Shown here one piece after another: positions 30,466 to 45,086 of a stretch of 64,000 nt of DNA. Location: assembly GCA_009869945.1 (NCBI GenBank), contig WIXG01000048.1, forward strand, positions 1-64,000, given 5' to 3'. Source of the DNA: Mesaphorura yosii (Eukaryota; Arthropoda; Collembola; Poduromorpha; Tullbergiidae). The number at the start of each line of letters is the position of its first letter. The first letter of the stretch is position 1. Position numbers and translations under genes: made by a program. A model generated the notes under the pieces. The model was given only the letters and a program-made list of their open reading frames with translations. It did no database searches and was not told the origin of the DNA.

Positions 30466-33400
30466 ATGTGCTCCAAAATTCTGCGTGCTCATTGCGTTTA
30501 GTTCATACGAAAGGCAATTCCAAATGGGTCAGTCGATTGTCTCATTTTAATTGCTCTTTTATGTTGGTGTTGTCTGAGAATACAATAATCATCGACACAA
30601 GACGAAACTGCATTCTTATGCGGTGCATGTGAACCTGGTAAGAATGAAAACACAAACTGCCATTGAACCTTGACACTTGTTCAAGTAAAAACAAGTTTTT
30701 GTCGAGAGTCGTACTACAACGTCCAACTCGTCCCAATATTGCGATAATGAAAACTGCCCCAACTTAAATAATTTGCTGGTCTCGCTTTTATAACTGTAGT
30801 TAATATTGTCACATCGAGCGAACACCGAAACCAAGTTTAGGCTTGCGCTTTTAGTGGCAACGAAAGCTCTGCTACCAGAGTTGCCATATAGCATGGCAAT
30901 AATCAGGAAATGGGTCCCTTGAGACGTCGGGGCGGACGAATCAAACGGGCTGGGACACACATTCTGAATACATTAATATGCTTGTCATACGATTATTTGG
31001 CCCAATGAAGCGAATCCGAGCTGTCGCTTGTAATTTTATGACCATGTTCCTGCATTAACACTTGCAATTACGCCTGCGCGCAACAGTGCTGATCATAAAT
31101 AAACTAAATGCACAAATTGTTACTGCCGAATCTTGCAAACGATTTGATGTGGGCAGCATTTACGAATGCTTGCATGACCTCAGATCAGCTGGAGGCCTGG
31201 CACACCCTTCGGGCATAGATTGGGGGAGGTGGCGGCACCCCCACGAAACTGCAAATTTGCCCACAACACAGCAGAAATCTCGAGGCGCAGCTGGGAGCTC
31301 CGACGAAGTGGTGACGGCGAGACGCAGTAGTTTAGCTTAAATTTTGATGCCTAGTGTAAGAGGCTTCACCTCTGCACTGCAGATTTTTCTAATATTTATC
31401 ACTCTATATGTTCCGAATATATATAACTAATGTGATTAATTCTTGTTGGAATTAATAAAGTGACGCTATACTGTTAAAAAATGTTTAGCAATTTCCAACT
31501 CCGGCATTCACATTTAATTAGAAAGCACAAATACTGGCGTTCAGGCTCTGTCGCAATATTTATTTATATTAATACGAGGGGGAAGAAAGAAGAAACCTGT
31601 TCTTCGGACTAACTATTCGATCTGATTCGCTGCGATCGCTCTTTTTAAGGAATCTGGAGTACACCGGTGGCCCAAATTCGTATTCGTGTGCATCTTCCGC
31701 GTAGGAGCGGTAACACTGTTACAAAAAGTGCAGCTTGCTCTGAAATAATTATTGCAGTTTCTGCTAAGAAATAGTTTGTGACATGTCACGTCAGTCTTTC
31801 GCAACATTCTGCGAGTTATTTTCATACTTTCTCTCCATTCCTTTAAAGGCGAACCGAGAGCTCTTTTAAAAAGAAGTAAATAAAATGAACTGTCATCCCA
31901 TGTATGACGTTCGTGTATGTGGCTTGCGCCTGAATCAAGTACGAAAGATAAGTTATCCGGTTGTGCCGCCACCGCCACCATGTAATTGGGCCACGAAGAC
32001 CAGCAGAAAGGGCCGTGACTCCGACGTTACATCATATCCTCATATCTCATTTCACTAATCCATGGCATCATGCATACATTGAGTTCGTTTTGAACAGTTA
32101 ATAAGTTCGCATGCGTATTGTCAGCTTATTAATGCGTATTTGACAGATTTTGCATTTGCAATTTTTGTATATGATTTTTGATGTGAGTCGACGACGCTGC
32201 ACTACGAGAGGACGCGATAATTAACACACAACACCCAATAATCAGCCTTAACGCGCATTAGGGCATTTAAGTATAGTGAAATAAGTTGTCGTGAAACCAC
32301 TTCTGTACCTGTCTCTCGTGAGCAGCGGTGAGGCTGACTACATGACTCGGTTGTTTGCAACTCGCACTTGACGCGATGTATAAACTTGCCCCTGCCAGCA
32401 AATTTACTACAGTTGAAGTCTGGCTCTGGTGTAGGAAAGTAAATTAAAACCTAATGAGCTTAGAAAACGTGTGCTCGTCCACTCAGCAACTCAATAGAAC
32501 CGAAAGGCGCCCAAAGATAACTTTAATTCGAAGTTCAAGAAGCGTTATCAATGGCATTTTATCTGACTCGACCGTTGGGTTCCTCCTAGCCAGGCTCAAT
32601 CCAGCACCACACTGTGGTGTAGCGTGAGGTGACGTACTTAATGGTTGCAAATGTGTCATTCATAGTTATCCAAAGTTCACGAGTACATCATCGTTGCGTG
32701 CTTCAAATTTGAAACCGTAACAAAAGCTCTCAATCGTCGAACACCCTACACCACTCAAACAGTTTCACTGCGGTGCCGGCTCTGAAACAGACGCATTTGT
32801 GAACACGGATACAAATGTGCAATCGAGCTGACACTGATCACACCTAACGTGTAAGTGCAATCCTGTACTCGAAACGATTAAAAAAGCTTGGAAGCTTTGA
32901 GGCAAAGCAAGACGCCGGGAAAGTATCACATCCGCATCAGGAAATTGAAGTTCTGCGATGTACAGCTTCGATACCGTCATTTCGGCCACGACAAAACCAC
33001 CAGGTGAGTTTACCACTGAAGTTCTCAAATCTGTATACAAAATCATGCTGTTCAGAATTAGACATGACAATTTAATCTCTTGGCCTGATGAACTTCCAAA
33101 GACTCATGAAACACAGACACTCAATTTTGTCTGGTTCTTCTAGGAGAACGTGCGCATGAATTCGTGTGAAGCACAGGCAAAAGTGGAGAACCATTTTATA
33201 AATGCCAATAGTCAATATCGTGCCATTTCTCTTTATGAATGTCTTAAAGTTTTATCGATTCCTTTTGAGTTTCACAAGGCAATTTCAGTACGACAGCTCA
33301 AACCGGGCCCCTTTTCACCAGATCCGACTCGTGTGCCTTGTTCATGACTTTGGTGAAGGTTGATTGAGTGAGCCTGTGAGCCATTGCCGAGGAGTGACAA

Positions 33401-36400
33401 GTGCATGCAGAGGAATACATACAGAGACGACGTGATGTCAATGCCACAGAGATTTAATAGCTAATTATTTTGTAACAAGTCGTATGCCAGTTAGTCGGTC
33501 AAAACAAGACACTGCTGTCGATTGTAGAATAGTCGCATAATTTCTGCCGTAGTATCGTACGACTTTGTTGTGAGATGTGTCGTAGCGCGTGCTCGTAATG
33601 AAGTGTGAATGAAACGCTCACTTGGCAGCCAAAGCACCTGACTAATCTGCATCGCGTACCGAGTCAAAAGGTGAAAGTGGTTAATCACAAAAAAGGCCAA
33701 GCCGAGTCCAACGAAGATTCTACTTTTTATCACGGCTTCATAATGCTCATTCTCCCTTTTTTCTCGTTCGTTGGTTTTCTCCCTTTTGGTGAAGCCGAGA
33801 TGCAAATTATGGTCACTCGAGCGCGCGGCCTGCGCGACAGGTCATCGCAAAGTCTGGAATCAGCTCAGCAGCTCGCGCCATAACTGCAGATGGGGACATG
33901 ACTTATAAGTCCATGTGGTCAATCAGGCAGCAGACCACGGCCACGGCTGCGCTTCGAAAGAGAAAGTTTGATGTCGAACTTTGTCTACAAGTTCTTGCAC
34001 AATGTATGCAAGATGAGACAATAAATAAATGCAAAAATACCACAAAAGGAACAGATTCGAAAGTTCAAAGTTTGTAAAAATTATTTCATACTTGTAAATG
34101 ACTTCGAATACTGCGATACTGCGAATTACACTTTGGCCGAGTACATCATTGCGGCATTAAAGTGCAGGCTTGCACTGCGCCCAGTGGACGGTCGGAAACC
34201 GGCTTCTACGCCTTCGCACAAAATGACAATCACGGCAACTCGGCAAGTGAGTGCGGCTGAGACGAGATAATTGATCAAACTCACCAGCGCAATTAAGTCT
34301 GAGCTGATCCATATGAGCTGTACTTGTTATGCGCATCGAGTCACTCGTCCTCACACTTGTTGTAATTGGCCGATCTAATCAGCTCGGATATTTAGTTGGA
34401 ATTTGACCATTTAGTGAGAATGAGTGCACAATAGGCGATGGTGATGGTGAGTAATTCTGGCCCCACTTTCAGTAATACCATTATCAATGCAACAGGACTC
34501 ATGAAGGTCCCCAGTAACCTGATTCTTTCAACGCATTCACTCGGGACCCCTTCTCTGGCTAAACGAACTTTTGGGATTCTTAACGAACGCGTGAAGCACG
34601 TGCTGATGACGATTACATGAACTGCGCCTCTTGATCTAATTAAAGACGCTGCCGTTAAAAATGAAAATGGATTGATTTGAGCTCAGAGATAGAACAGGAT
34701 GCTATAACGGGAATGCACACGGACTTTGCTCAGTGAACCAAATTCACAATTGTTTTGAGGACTTTGGTATTTTTGAATTCAATATATCATTAACACCCAA
34801 GATAAATGTGCTATTTGTCGCCTATCGATACTGAATGGTGAAACTCATTCCAATTCGACCCTATAATAAGCAGGGCTCAGTTAAAGTGGATATGGGCATG
34901 GTCTTTAATCCTTTAATCTCTCGCTAACAGTAATTTCCTTGTGACCGTTTGAGGCCAACCGATTAGCGCTTGGTGCAGCACTGTGAGAATTGAGAAACCT
35001 TTCCGTGTTTCGAACGCCTGCACTGCTGCCTCGTGAGATGGCCAAGTCTGCTCTGCGCTGTCGAAATTTCATTTTTGCTCAGAAATTCAATTTCCAAATA
35101 TGTCGAGACAGCCGAAAATTAGCATAATCCAAATGTTGATGGTAATTTTATTAAGTCTGACCTTATTTTCATGCCGAGCAGCAAATACTTACTGGCAATA
35201 ACTGCTCGACTGTGATGACAACTTTCTTTTCTGGAATTCCAAGTCGTCATCAAGTCAAAGGACATTCACACTTGCCTTACATTGCCAGATTCCACCATCA
35301 AGCAAGTCAACGGTTCGCATAATGTAATTGGAATTGGAACACGGTCTGGGAGACACTCATAGCCAGCCAGAATGACAGCGAGAGCGGATGCGTCTCAAGT
35401 CATACATTGCACACTTTGCGATTGTGACTACGACTTAAGCATAGCAAATATGCACTCGCATTGTTTGCATTGCGACTTGTGGTGAAGATTTGCAGATAGA
35501 GCATAACTGCATTGGATACCGTCTCCGTACTTCCTGTACGACGGTGAGAACTCGTCTCAAGTGTGTGAAACCAATTCCTGTATTCACTTCACAGAGAAAC
35601 GAGATTCTTGACTTTGTTCGGTATGAGCCTGAGCGTGAACTTGACTCTTGAGCTTGAAATGCACATTTTAGACAAACCCCATTAAGAAGAAATTATGACA
35701 TTACAGGAAACTGCAGGCGCTGCTCCCTTGCACCTTTTTACCGTTTCGTGCAATTAGCGAAAGAGTAAATTACAGTTTCAGGAATAGTGTGAATGATTGA
35801 TGGCATGTGCACTTGACACAGCCGGGACCCTTCAACTCACTCCTTTACTTCTTGACCTTTGTCACTCAAATATTCAGGGTGGATGAAATTAACTTTTGGA
35901 AACTGCAGCAGGCAGAATGCAACTGCAGTTTACACATTGTTTTGAACTCGTGAAAGTCGTTGGAGTCATTACAGTGTTGAGTTTATCTATGCTTCCCTCT
36001 TGGCTGCCGCTTTAGCCTCTCGAGACAGGCATGAACGTAATTTTAAACTGTGATCATTGCATATTCATTACTCGGGTCACAAATTCGCTCATGCAAATCA
36101 GTATGCTAATTGGACAAAGAGAAGACGTTGTGATAATTGCTTCTTTGTGAACTTCCTGATTGTTATGTAACACCGACTGACTGTTCTGAAAACCACGCTT
36201 AGCATCTGACGGCAGTTAAGATTATCCTTTTTTCGAACCTCCTATTGCGCTAAGAAAAGAACTTGGACTGGATAGCTCTTTTTGACGAAAGTGTAGTGTG
36301 GAAAATTTGTTTCAGAACTGAAGTTTTTACAAAATGCAAAAGGCTTCCATGGTAGCCGCGAAATGCATCGGTGTAAGTGAGAGTCGATGAATTAAATAGA

Positions 36401-38187
36401 AGCGTCTTTGACTTTGACTACGAGCACGCACTACACCATTCTTTCTTTGAACTTAGCTGTTTCGGACCTGCAGTATTTGTTTGCAGTACTTTTGCTGTGC
36501 ATTCCTGTTGTCTGAATCGAGCCGCAAAAGGATGCAGAGCTATTCAGCTATAAACCGACGAAGTATGATGTGGTGCTATGCAATGATCGTACCCATCACA
36601 CCGCAATCGCTATTAGTCAATATTTGAAGAACGAAAGAAGAATTCGGGAAGCTTCCCGGTCTTGGGTTACTTTAATAATAGAGTAAGGCACGGACTGTCA
36701 TTTAATTACAGCTTCGACGAGTCCCACGACGTGCTTTCAGCGGTCTAAATAAATTATGGCACGATCGGCCTCGAATCGATTGGCATTTGAAGACTGGAAG
36801 AGCATTAAAACTGGCCGTAAGACAATTAACTGGTGGCCCAGAGGCATCGTGGCTTACATAATACGTTTGCATGGCACATGGGATCGGCACGGCGGCCACG
36901 TCCTTTGCAAGCGTCCGTGTCAAAGTAAAGAATCAATAAAAGGGAAGGGTTTCATTGCTGAGTTGCTGAGGTCCGTCTGAAACACGAGGACGGGTTTTGT
37001 GACTCGGCTGCGAAAAATGCTACCGTACAACAGCCTGCATTTCCAGCAAGCTGCTCCGCTTGGCAGTGAAATGAAATCACCGAATCGGTCTTTTGAATTG
37101 GTCTAACACCATTTCGGTGTTACGTGCCATAGTCATAGTCCCAGTCATGGAGTTGATGATGGGGTGATCGCTTTCGACAAGCTGAACGGTTACGTAACGA
37201 GACCGGATAGCGAGCGAAGAGTATATTTGCACAGTTGAATCACAATCACAACCTCAAATATAACCCTTGCTGGCACACAAATGCAATGCCTGCCGCATAT
37301 CTCCTCGCTGCTCTTTGCAGTACATCGTTCAGTTCAGACAGAGTGTCCGGTATGCATGAGAGTGTGAGCGTGAGCTGGAGTGACTGGTCGGCTTATTAAT
37401 TAATTGGTCAGTAGTTAAGGTGCAGGGTGGCCGGGTTCTCGCGGGGTATTGATTGATGGCTCTTCCTCCAATCAGTCATCCGCTCTGTGAAAGTCAGTGT
37501 ACAGAGTTCAATTAAGACTCAAAGCAATTCAAGTATACTAATCGAGCAAAGTGTTCAACTAATTAGTCATTCTGTTTCTAAAAGTCTGAAAACTATTCAA
37601 TTCTTATTTTTTCCGCTCACGAGTTGTGCAAGAAAATCAAGTTACCAGTAGCCATATTAAAAGTACGTTAAGGATTAAGTTGGAGGCAACTGAAGTCAGT
37701 CAACCAAGTCATTCAAGCCCAACCAAGAATAGTATTCCTTCCTAAGTTATCGTCTTGCAACTGTAGCAATAAGTAAATTCTTGATTTTCGTCCTTTTCTG
37801 TGTTAACGTCAATACATCCATAGAGTACTTTGTTGTCCGTTGTTAATTTGAGTACAATTAAGGCCAGCTCTTTCGTGCGACCTCATGAATCTGTCTTGGG
37901 CTCCTCACGGCTTCGGTGGCGTCCGTTTTCTTTGATGCCCACTGATATTTAATTTGTGGCGACAAATAATCAAACAATTTAGTCAAATTGCAATCTGTTT
38001 CTCGACCTAGGTAATTTTACGCCTGACATCTCGATTTAAAAGGTTTCACAAGATTGATTTTGAAGTAATTTGCCTTCTCTTTTCTCTTTAAGCTGACACA
38101 TTATGTAGAACAACTGAGCTGGAGCTGTGCACCGGAGTAAGATCGAGCAATAGAATAGCCAGCTTTGGTGGATCCCAAACTCCAAAT
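30466..38187. other. long spacer between ropporin and fatty acyl-CoA reductase
   Basis: Nearly 8 kb without a recognisable gene. It holds one short Ty1/copia fossil (31613-31981). The last part, upstream of 38188, must contain the reductase promoter: an acceptor at about 38091 (CTTTTCTCTTTAAG) before the start codon points to an untranslated first exon further left. Other frames (32765-33070, 33491-33805) match nothing known. Confidence 0.4.
31613..31981 (-). mobile_element. Ty1/copia LTR-retrotransposon fossil (pol fragment)
   Basis: A short remnant on the minus strand with a retropepsin-like active-site context (SFVLDSGASH) followed by sequence resembling the integrase-proximal region of copia polyproteins (LGHRCTPDSLKRAI). 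Only a few hundred bases remain. No LTRs could be delimited and the rest of the element is absent, so it is broken and probably old. Confidence 0.45.
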
Positions 38188-40571
38188 ATGGAGGAATCGG
38201 AAATCGTCAAGTTTTACCGTGATAGAAGCATTTTCGTGACCGGAGCGACTGGATTCTTAGGAAAAGCGACAGTTGAGAAGTTACTACGAACAGCCACTCA
38301 AATTAAATCCATTTACGTGCTCATCAGACCAAATAAGGCCGGCTCAGACGCTAAAGCTCGACTCGCCGAACTTGTCGACAATTCCGTAAGTAAACTCAAT
38401 TAACGTCTTGTCTTTCTTCAGCACATTAAATAATTAAAATTAACAAGATGGGGACTAGTGCAAGAAAATAGCAGTTTAGGATAGCATCGTGCATTGTAAC
38501 TTAATGGGATAAAATTTACCGCCTTGCGCAAAATCGAAGCCAGCCTCCATTCTTGTTTACAATCAAATCTCAAATGATATTATTTCGCTGTGCTTGTGAG
38601 TACTGGTATGCACGTGACTTTTGAGCATTGATCAACAATGAGAATTTGATAGTAAGATGCAAGATTCTTACGTTTGGTTCGCGCAAGCATGAATGTCTCA
38701 ACGATAGATTCTTTCGGCGTCTTCTTACTTGAGACTGTTTATGATTTCAGCTTTATGAAACGCTGAAAGTCGAGAATCCGGATGTTCTGGACAAGATCAT
38801 TCCAATAGCTGGTGACATTACATTGCCAGAGCTGGGGATATCGACCGAAGATCAAGAATTGCTGTGCAATGAGATCTCAATCGTCATTCATTCTGCTGCC
38901 ACGGTGAAGTTCGATGAGCAGCTGAAGCTCTCCATAAATGTCAATGTGAATGGCACGAAAAGATTATTAGAATTGTGCAAGAGGATGAAAAACCTTGTCG
39001 TAAGTTAAAAAAGCGCCTTTGTCACCCGGACCCTTCGCCAATATTAACTTAATTTTGTTGTTTCAGTGCTTAGTTCATGTATCAACAGCCTATGCAAATT
39101 GTGAGAGGGATGAAATCAACGAAGTAATTTATCCTCCACCGACAGATCCTCATAAATTAATTCAAAGTGTTGAATGGATGAATGATGATATTATAAATAC
39201 CATTACACCAGAGTAAGACATTTTCTTAAATTGCTAAATACTTAATATATATAAATTCGGTTTTCGGTACTTCAAACTCAGCTGGTGGTTTTTTCTCGCA
39301 GATTGATTGGTAGCAAACCCAACACTTACACTTACACCAAGGCTCTGGCAGAGCACCTTTTAAGTGAAGAGAGTGGTGTCCTTCCCATCTGTATTGTCCG
39401 CCCTTCAATAGGTAAGGAATTTCTTTTAAGTCCACTATTCAAGCACTGTAGCCATAAATAATTACAACTGGATATTTTTTATTATTCAGTTACTGCAACT
39501 TGGAAGGAGCCCGTCGCCGGGTGGGTTGACAACGTGAATGGCCCGACTGGTCTAATAGCAGCTTGCGGAAAAGGAGTACTGCGAACATTGTTGTGTCATC
39601 GTGATAAAATTGCTGATCTTGTCCCTCTGGACTTTCCAGTTAATTTAATTATTTCTGCCGCATGGCACACTGCAACTACCAGGTAACGTACCACTTATTT
39701 GACCACTTAATTTCATGCACAATTAAGTCTTCTAACTATTCTCGTCATGTCATTTCAGACCGAATAGCATTGTCGTGTACAACTGCTGCACCGGGGCTCA
39801 AAATCCATTGCTTTGGGGAGACTTGGAGCGTTGGGGATATGCACATTTAATTAATAATCCATTAAATGATGTCCTGTGGTATCCCGGGGGATCATTTAAA
39901 TCAAACAGAGTTTGGAATAACGTGAATGACTTCTTTGTTCATTACGTGCCAGCATACCTGATGGATTTAGTCGCTCGAATGTCTGGCAAAAAGCCTATGT
40001 AAGTCTACTGTGCTAGATTTCAGATTTTGGATACGCACTTGCAGCTATTTAATTCGAAATTTGACTTTTTACTTTCAGTATGCTCAGAGTGTATCAGAAA
40101 CTTACAAAGGCCACTACGTCCCTGCAATTCTTTACTACCCACCAGTGGAAGTTTAGCACCGACAACGTGACTCAGTTGTACGGAAGCATGGCTCCTTGTG
40201 ATCAGAAGCTGTTTAACTTCAATGTTAAGGAAATCAACTGGCCTAATTATATTGGGAAGTATTGTCTGGGAATGAGGAAGTACGTCTTGAAAGAAGATCT
40301 CAGTACTTTGCCAGCAGCTCGAAAACATATGAGAAAGTAGGTCACAGCCAAAATTCAAATGTTTGTTTATATGATTCTGATCGTTACATAAATTGTGCTT
40401 TTGAATTTTTGCAGGATGTACTGGGTGCATAAAATTACACAATTTTTCTTAATACTGTTCTTTTGGCGTGCCATTATGTTCCGTTCTGAGACAGCTAAGC
40501 AGTTGTGGTCAGTTATGTTCAACTTAGTCCTCAGGATGTCTCGAATGTTACCCATTGGTGAAAATAATTAG
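38188..40571 (+). CDS. fatty acyl-CoA reductase (8 coding exons)
   Basis: NADPH-dependent reduction of long-chain acyl-CoA to fatty alcohol, for waxes, ether lipids or pheromones, at the ER or peroxisome. Exons: 38188-38385, 38751-38999, 39067-39212, 39302-39411, 39490-39682, 39759-39998, 40079-40336 and 40415-40571. Every phase agrees, giving 516 residues, as usual for the family. The extended short-chain-dehydrogenase fold shows the Rossmann loop TGATGFLGK from residue 18, the [10 protein letters not shown] strand, HVSTAYANC, and the catalytic YxxxK as Y207-TYT-K211. The C-terminal FAR_C region follows ([10 protein letters not shown]) with a hydrophobic stretch [11 protein letters not shown] that may anchor it in membrane. 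The ATG follows an untranslated exon boundary. AATAAA at 41524-41529 would give a 3' UTR of about 950 bases. Arthropods have many paralogues; which one this is cannot be said. Confidence 0.95.
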
Positions 40572-43500
40572 GTCAAGATAATTAAGCCACTTTTGTCCAT
40601 TGTTAATTTGATCGTAATGATGGTTCAATAATGTCTTAGCTCATAAGTAGTAATGAAAGATCGAATGGTAACTTAATAATCATTTGCAACCCCGTTTCAC
40701 TCTACAGCCCTGCGTTTTATTTATCTTCCCTAACCCCAGCTACAGCACCAACCCACGGTCATATATTTTTATTAACCATGTACGCCATTTGTTTGTATTC
40801 CTACGTTAATTATTTTAGTTTGAGAAGATACCAATTATACGTAACCATACGCTTCGATAGAGTTTGTATTCAAGCTGCCGAAGCAAAAACTGAAGGCTGA
40901 ATGTGCTAATCCGTAAACTCAAGAAGCAAGATTTTATTATTTTTATGAAATGTTGTGAATGGAGCAGAGCAAATCAAAAGACGTGTTGTGAATTACCATG
41001 CATGGTTGTTTTACTGCAAGACATGCGGATATTGTTTCAGGTCCTTCTAGTACTAATATCTGGGACTACTAACGTTATTCATAATTTTGTAACAAGGAGA
41101 AGTACTACTTATACTAATTTACTTGTGTTTTCTGGTTTCCACCTGATTGTGGTGCTTAGAAATCGAGTCAACAAAGTATTCTTTGTTAAGTTAATCTTAT
41201 TTCAAATGCGTTGTAACTCATTTGACGACCTGGACTTGCTAGCTCACAAACAAAACAAATGCCTGACCTGCTTTCTTAGGTGGCCCAAAATTGGTGCACT
41301 GCGAAGAGCTGCCATTACTCCAACTCATGCAATTGTGTACATCGTTTTACATTCTGGACTATCTAGTTATACTCAGCAAGCAGTAGTTGCCATAAATTGC
41401 ATTCGTGTTGCGTAACTATTGTATTCTCTGCACAAGAAATGTCACACTATTAGATTGTATTTCATTAGAACATATTGAACATGAACTTGTTATGAATGAC
41501 TCAGTCAAAGCAAACAGATTCAGAATAAACAAAATTCCTTCACTGCATTAACAGCATCTACTTCCAGTTTCAGTCGAATTTCACGAGCTCATTCCGCGAA
41601 GTCCATCTATTTGTGAGTTGACCCACTTGCGTGGATGATTTTATTGCTGATATTAACTGGTTGGCAGATCCCAACATCAAAAGTTTATCGCTCTGGCGTG
41701 ACGTAATGGCTCTTCGGACATTATCTGCGCTTTGTATGACATTTCTCTTCGGATGGCATTGGCTTCAATGGAATAAAACTTATAAGTATGATGTTAATAA
41801 AATTCCATCGAATGAATGTCACAGGATTAATTTTGCGATCGTGAGTATGATTATGATTCGGATAAATGTCCTGGAAAACTCATCAACAAAGTGTTCCCAA
41901 TCATTTTGGAGCCCCATGATAGCATAGCATCAGTTCAGATACTTTTATGACGATGTGGCATACCCGTGGTAAAATTTCGCGAATATTAATTTCTGTAGCA
42001 ATTTCCACAGTATACTTTGATGGATTAATATTTGATGCGATTGTGACACAGAAATCAGGACAGCATTACGTTACCCTATTTAATCCGTCCAACTATTCAT
42101 GAGATCAAGTCCTGGCGGGATGGATGTCGTAGAAAATTACTGCCCACGGCATGGCCTTTGCTCCGAATGGAATGTTTTCATATTTTCCAATGATAATGGT
42201 GGGAGAATCGCATGACTTTCGAATTGATTCGGAAACCGAGTAGCCTATGCGTGGATGCTCAAGCACCGTCATCACTGTCAGTTTAGTTTATGAGCCCTAC
42301 TGAAGACACGATAATCATAATCCAGCGATGTTCCTTTTGAATTTTGAGAATTTATGCTGGATGTGATTGGTTTCACTCGATTTCTGGCCATTGGAACTTG
42401 ACGACTTGCAGACAATTCCCCAGAGGAATATTCTTAAATTAATCTGTCAGAACGTAGGCTCCTCTCATCCGTCATACTTCGCTGGGGAATTAGTGGGAGA
42501 CAAAATACGTAGTCAACACTCTGGACTTGTTCAAACTAAAGCCATACAATCGCAAGCGTGATTTTATTGGATAATTTTTTTCCAAACAAAAAATAAGTAT
42601 CTGCACATTTCAGCACTATTTAATGGTTATAGTCGGTACACGCATGTGGCAAGCTTCAGCTACTAAAAATGAAGAGCAATTACGAAAGGAATAAGTCAGC
42701 TAGAACAGATTAGCCAGTGGAAACTTCTGGATTTATTACAAGCTAAGAATTCTTACTATACGACAAATATTTAATCTCAAAAATAAAAAGTTATTCAAGG
42801 TAGTTTTCATTTCACATTCCAAGTTATGATTTCAGGCGCTGTCGTTTCGTTACTACATGACAGAGACTAGAGACGAGGTTCTACTTTACCCTGAACTAAG
42901 ATCAATTATACTACACACAATAAATACGTACGCTAACATGCAAGTCATTAAAGGACAGAACTAATTCACGGCAGCGGCCAGAAACAAGCAGGAATAAATT
43001 CAGGCTCCTTTGAAACTTGAGATGAGTTGAATGGATTCAAGAGTGCAGTGTGAAAGTTAAGAGGGCCAGGGTTTCGCTGGGTGGAATCACTTCGGCAATT
43101 TTAGTGACGCAGATGAATGTGATATTCTAAATGTGAGTTTCGTGAGGATGCTGAACTTGAGTAGCTCCGGGTCCCGGGTAATTTGACCCTTGAAGATTTC
43201 TGATAGGAACTTGGTAATAGTTTGACAAAGATTTCATGGGAAGATCTCATTGCCCAATTCTGCTGAATCAAAACCAAAATCCTGACTTCGAACCAAAATT
43301 CCGGAGGACGGCGGGTCAGCATCGAGCATCCATTTTGGTAGAAGCGCAATGCATGTTGGTTCGTTTTCCGTTCCGTCCAAGGTACGAAGGTGTATCAGGC
43401 AGGGGACGTTGGATACTTTCTACGTTGCTTGGTGGTTGGATACATAATTATGATGTTGAAACCAAAATTAAAAGTGAAATCCAGTATTTGGACCTGTTGA

Positions 43501-45086
43501 ATAAACAAAAGGATTAGACAAAGTTCCCGGCCTTGTGAATGAGCAATGAACGAAACTTTCGCGACAACTCTAATATCTTCATAAAACAATGCTTAATGCT
43601 TGTAATGGCGATTGTTTACGACTGTGCCATATTTTGAAGCAACGGCGATATTTCATGAGAAAATCGTTACTACATACTATATTTGGATGTCTATTGAGTT
43701 CCGGACATACCGGCGGGAAGAGCACGGAGGCTCACAATGTTTGTGGACAACTTCAGGAGACTTTTGTGTGGGTCGTCGGCAATAACGAATGTCAGAGGAG
43801 CGCCTGAGTTGGAATATGAAATATGATTTAAAAATTTTGCAACGCAGCGCAGGCAGAACTCGGGGAATGGATTCTCATGACGTAAATACTCGTTAACATT
43901 CACAAGTCACTCGAGCTTGTACTTCGCGTGGTGTATTAGCTCGAGAAGGGAGTTCCTCTCGGTTGTTTTGTGTCCGTAGGCAGAAAGCAAAGAAATTCCA
44001 CTTGAAACAGGAACATGTGGAATTAATTTTATATTCTTTGAAACATAAATATGCCATGATCTCATAAACCACATGTTCTGGCGTTTTCCGCTCCTGTTGT
44101 TTCTGCAGGTAGGCAAACATGAAGTGCAATTACATTTGCAAGAACCGCGCATGGTAATTCACTTATTCTGCACATTCGCCTGAACGCTAAGGGAAAATGG
44201 TGGAATGACGTAGTAGAGTAAGAGAAGGGCTCACGCCCAGAGTGAAAGGCGAACTCTGGCTTCGTTTCTTGTCTTCATGTCTTATGTATGAATTCAAGAA
44301 TGTATGGCAAGAAAGGCAAGGCGCAAAACGCGTATGGCGGAGGAGGAAGGGTTCTCGTCTCGAACTTGATGCTTTGGTGGTTAAATTAATCATGATTCGG
44401 TTCCTTTGCTCTAACTGCGAAATCATATCAAGTTTTTCTCATGCTAAATTTTGATGAAGTTTGAAATGTTCGGCTGTGCATTTCAGTCGCATTTTCGCAA
44501 TCGATAAAATCATTTTCTGGAAATGACTACCACGCAAATAGGAGTGACTGAGAAACTTTCTTCCTGAAGAATGATGAGAGTGGAAAACAAATCACAAGCC
44601 GTAACTCAATCAAAATCTGACTAAATTTGGTTTTGCTGCGACTCAGGCAGCCAGGTTGTTTGCTGCGCCGATATTGAGAGGAGGCTAATATAATTAATGT
44701 AGACGAACGATATGCCTATGCGAAGTTTGCATGAAGTCGTGGGCTTCCTTGCCTAGTCTGATAAAATTAGGTATTATATAAAAGTCCTCCTATTTAGTGA
44801 AAAGCAAAGTTCTTGTTCAATTGATGCCAAATGTATGAATTTCTGTGCAAATATTCAATCATGTGCAAAATTACGTTTCAGATCTTTAAAACTTATGCTG
44901 GCACTCCTGACCATGAACTTCATGCAGTTGTGTAGTAGTCACCTTTGCCTTTTATGAATGCGATTTGTGAGTCGTAATTAACCAAGAAGAATAAATTATC
45001 TAAAATCGTCATTACCTTTTTAGTTTAATCCAAAAAACAAAAATAGACCATTCTTGTTATTGTATGCCGTGATGGAGGTCAGCCCT
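40572..45086. other. 3' flank of the reductase and spacer to the neuropeptide gene
   Basis: Bases 40572-41540 are probably the reductase 3' UTR, ending near AATAAA at 41524-41529; a 170-codon frame inside it (40903-41415) begins at a non-ATG codon and resembles nothing. Between about 41.6 and 42.6 kb there are several short, protein-like but unconnected frames on the plus strand (see findings). The rest shows no gene or repeat. Confidence 0.4.

Noticed and set aside
31440-31480. TGTTGGAATTAATAAAG, which recalls the start of a copia-type LTR
   Set aside because: No matching second copy or terminal boundary was found, and the orientation does not fit the nearby copia fossil.
32605-32619. Palindrome CACCACACTGTGGTG
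   Set aside because: Seven-base arms in 64 kb are expected by chance and nothing nearby gives it context.
40903-41415. 170-codon open frame on the plus strand
   Set aside because: It opens at a non-ATG codon, lies in the probable 3' UTR of the reductase, is rich in Cys and Leu without any family motif, and has no splice support.
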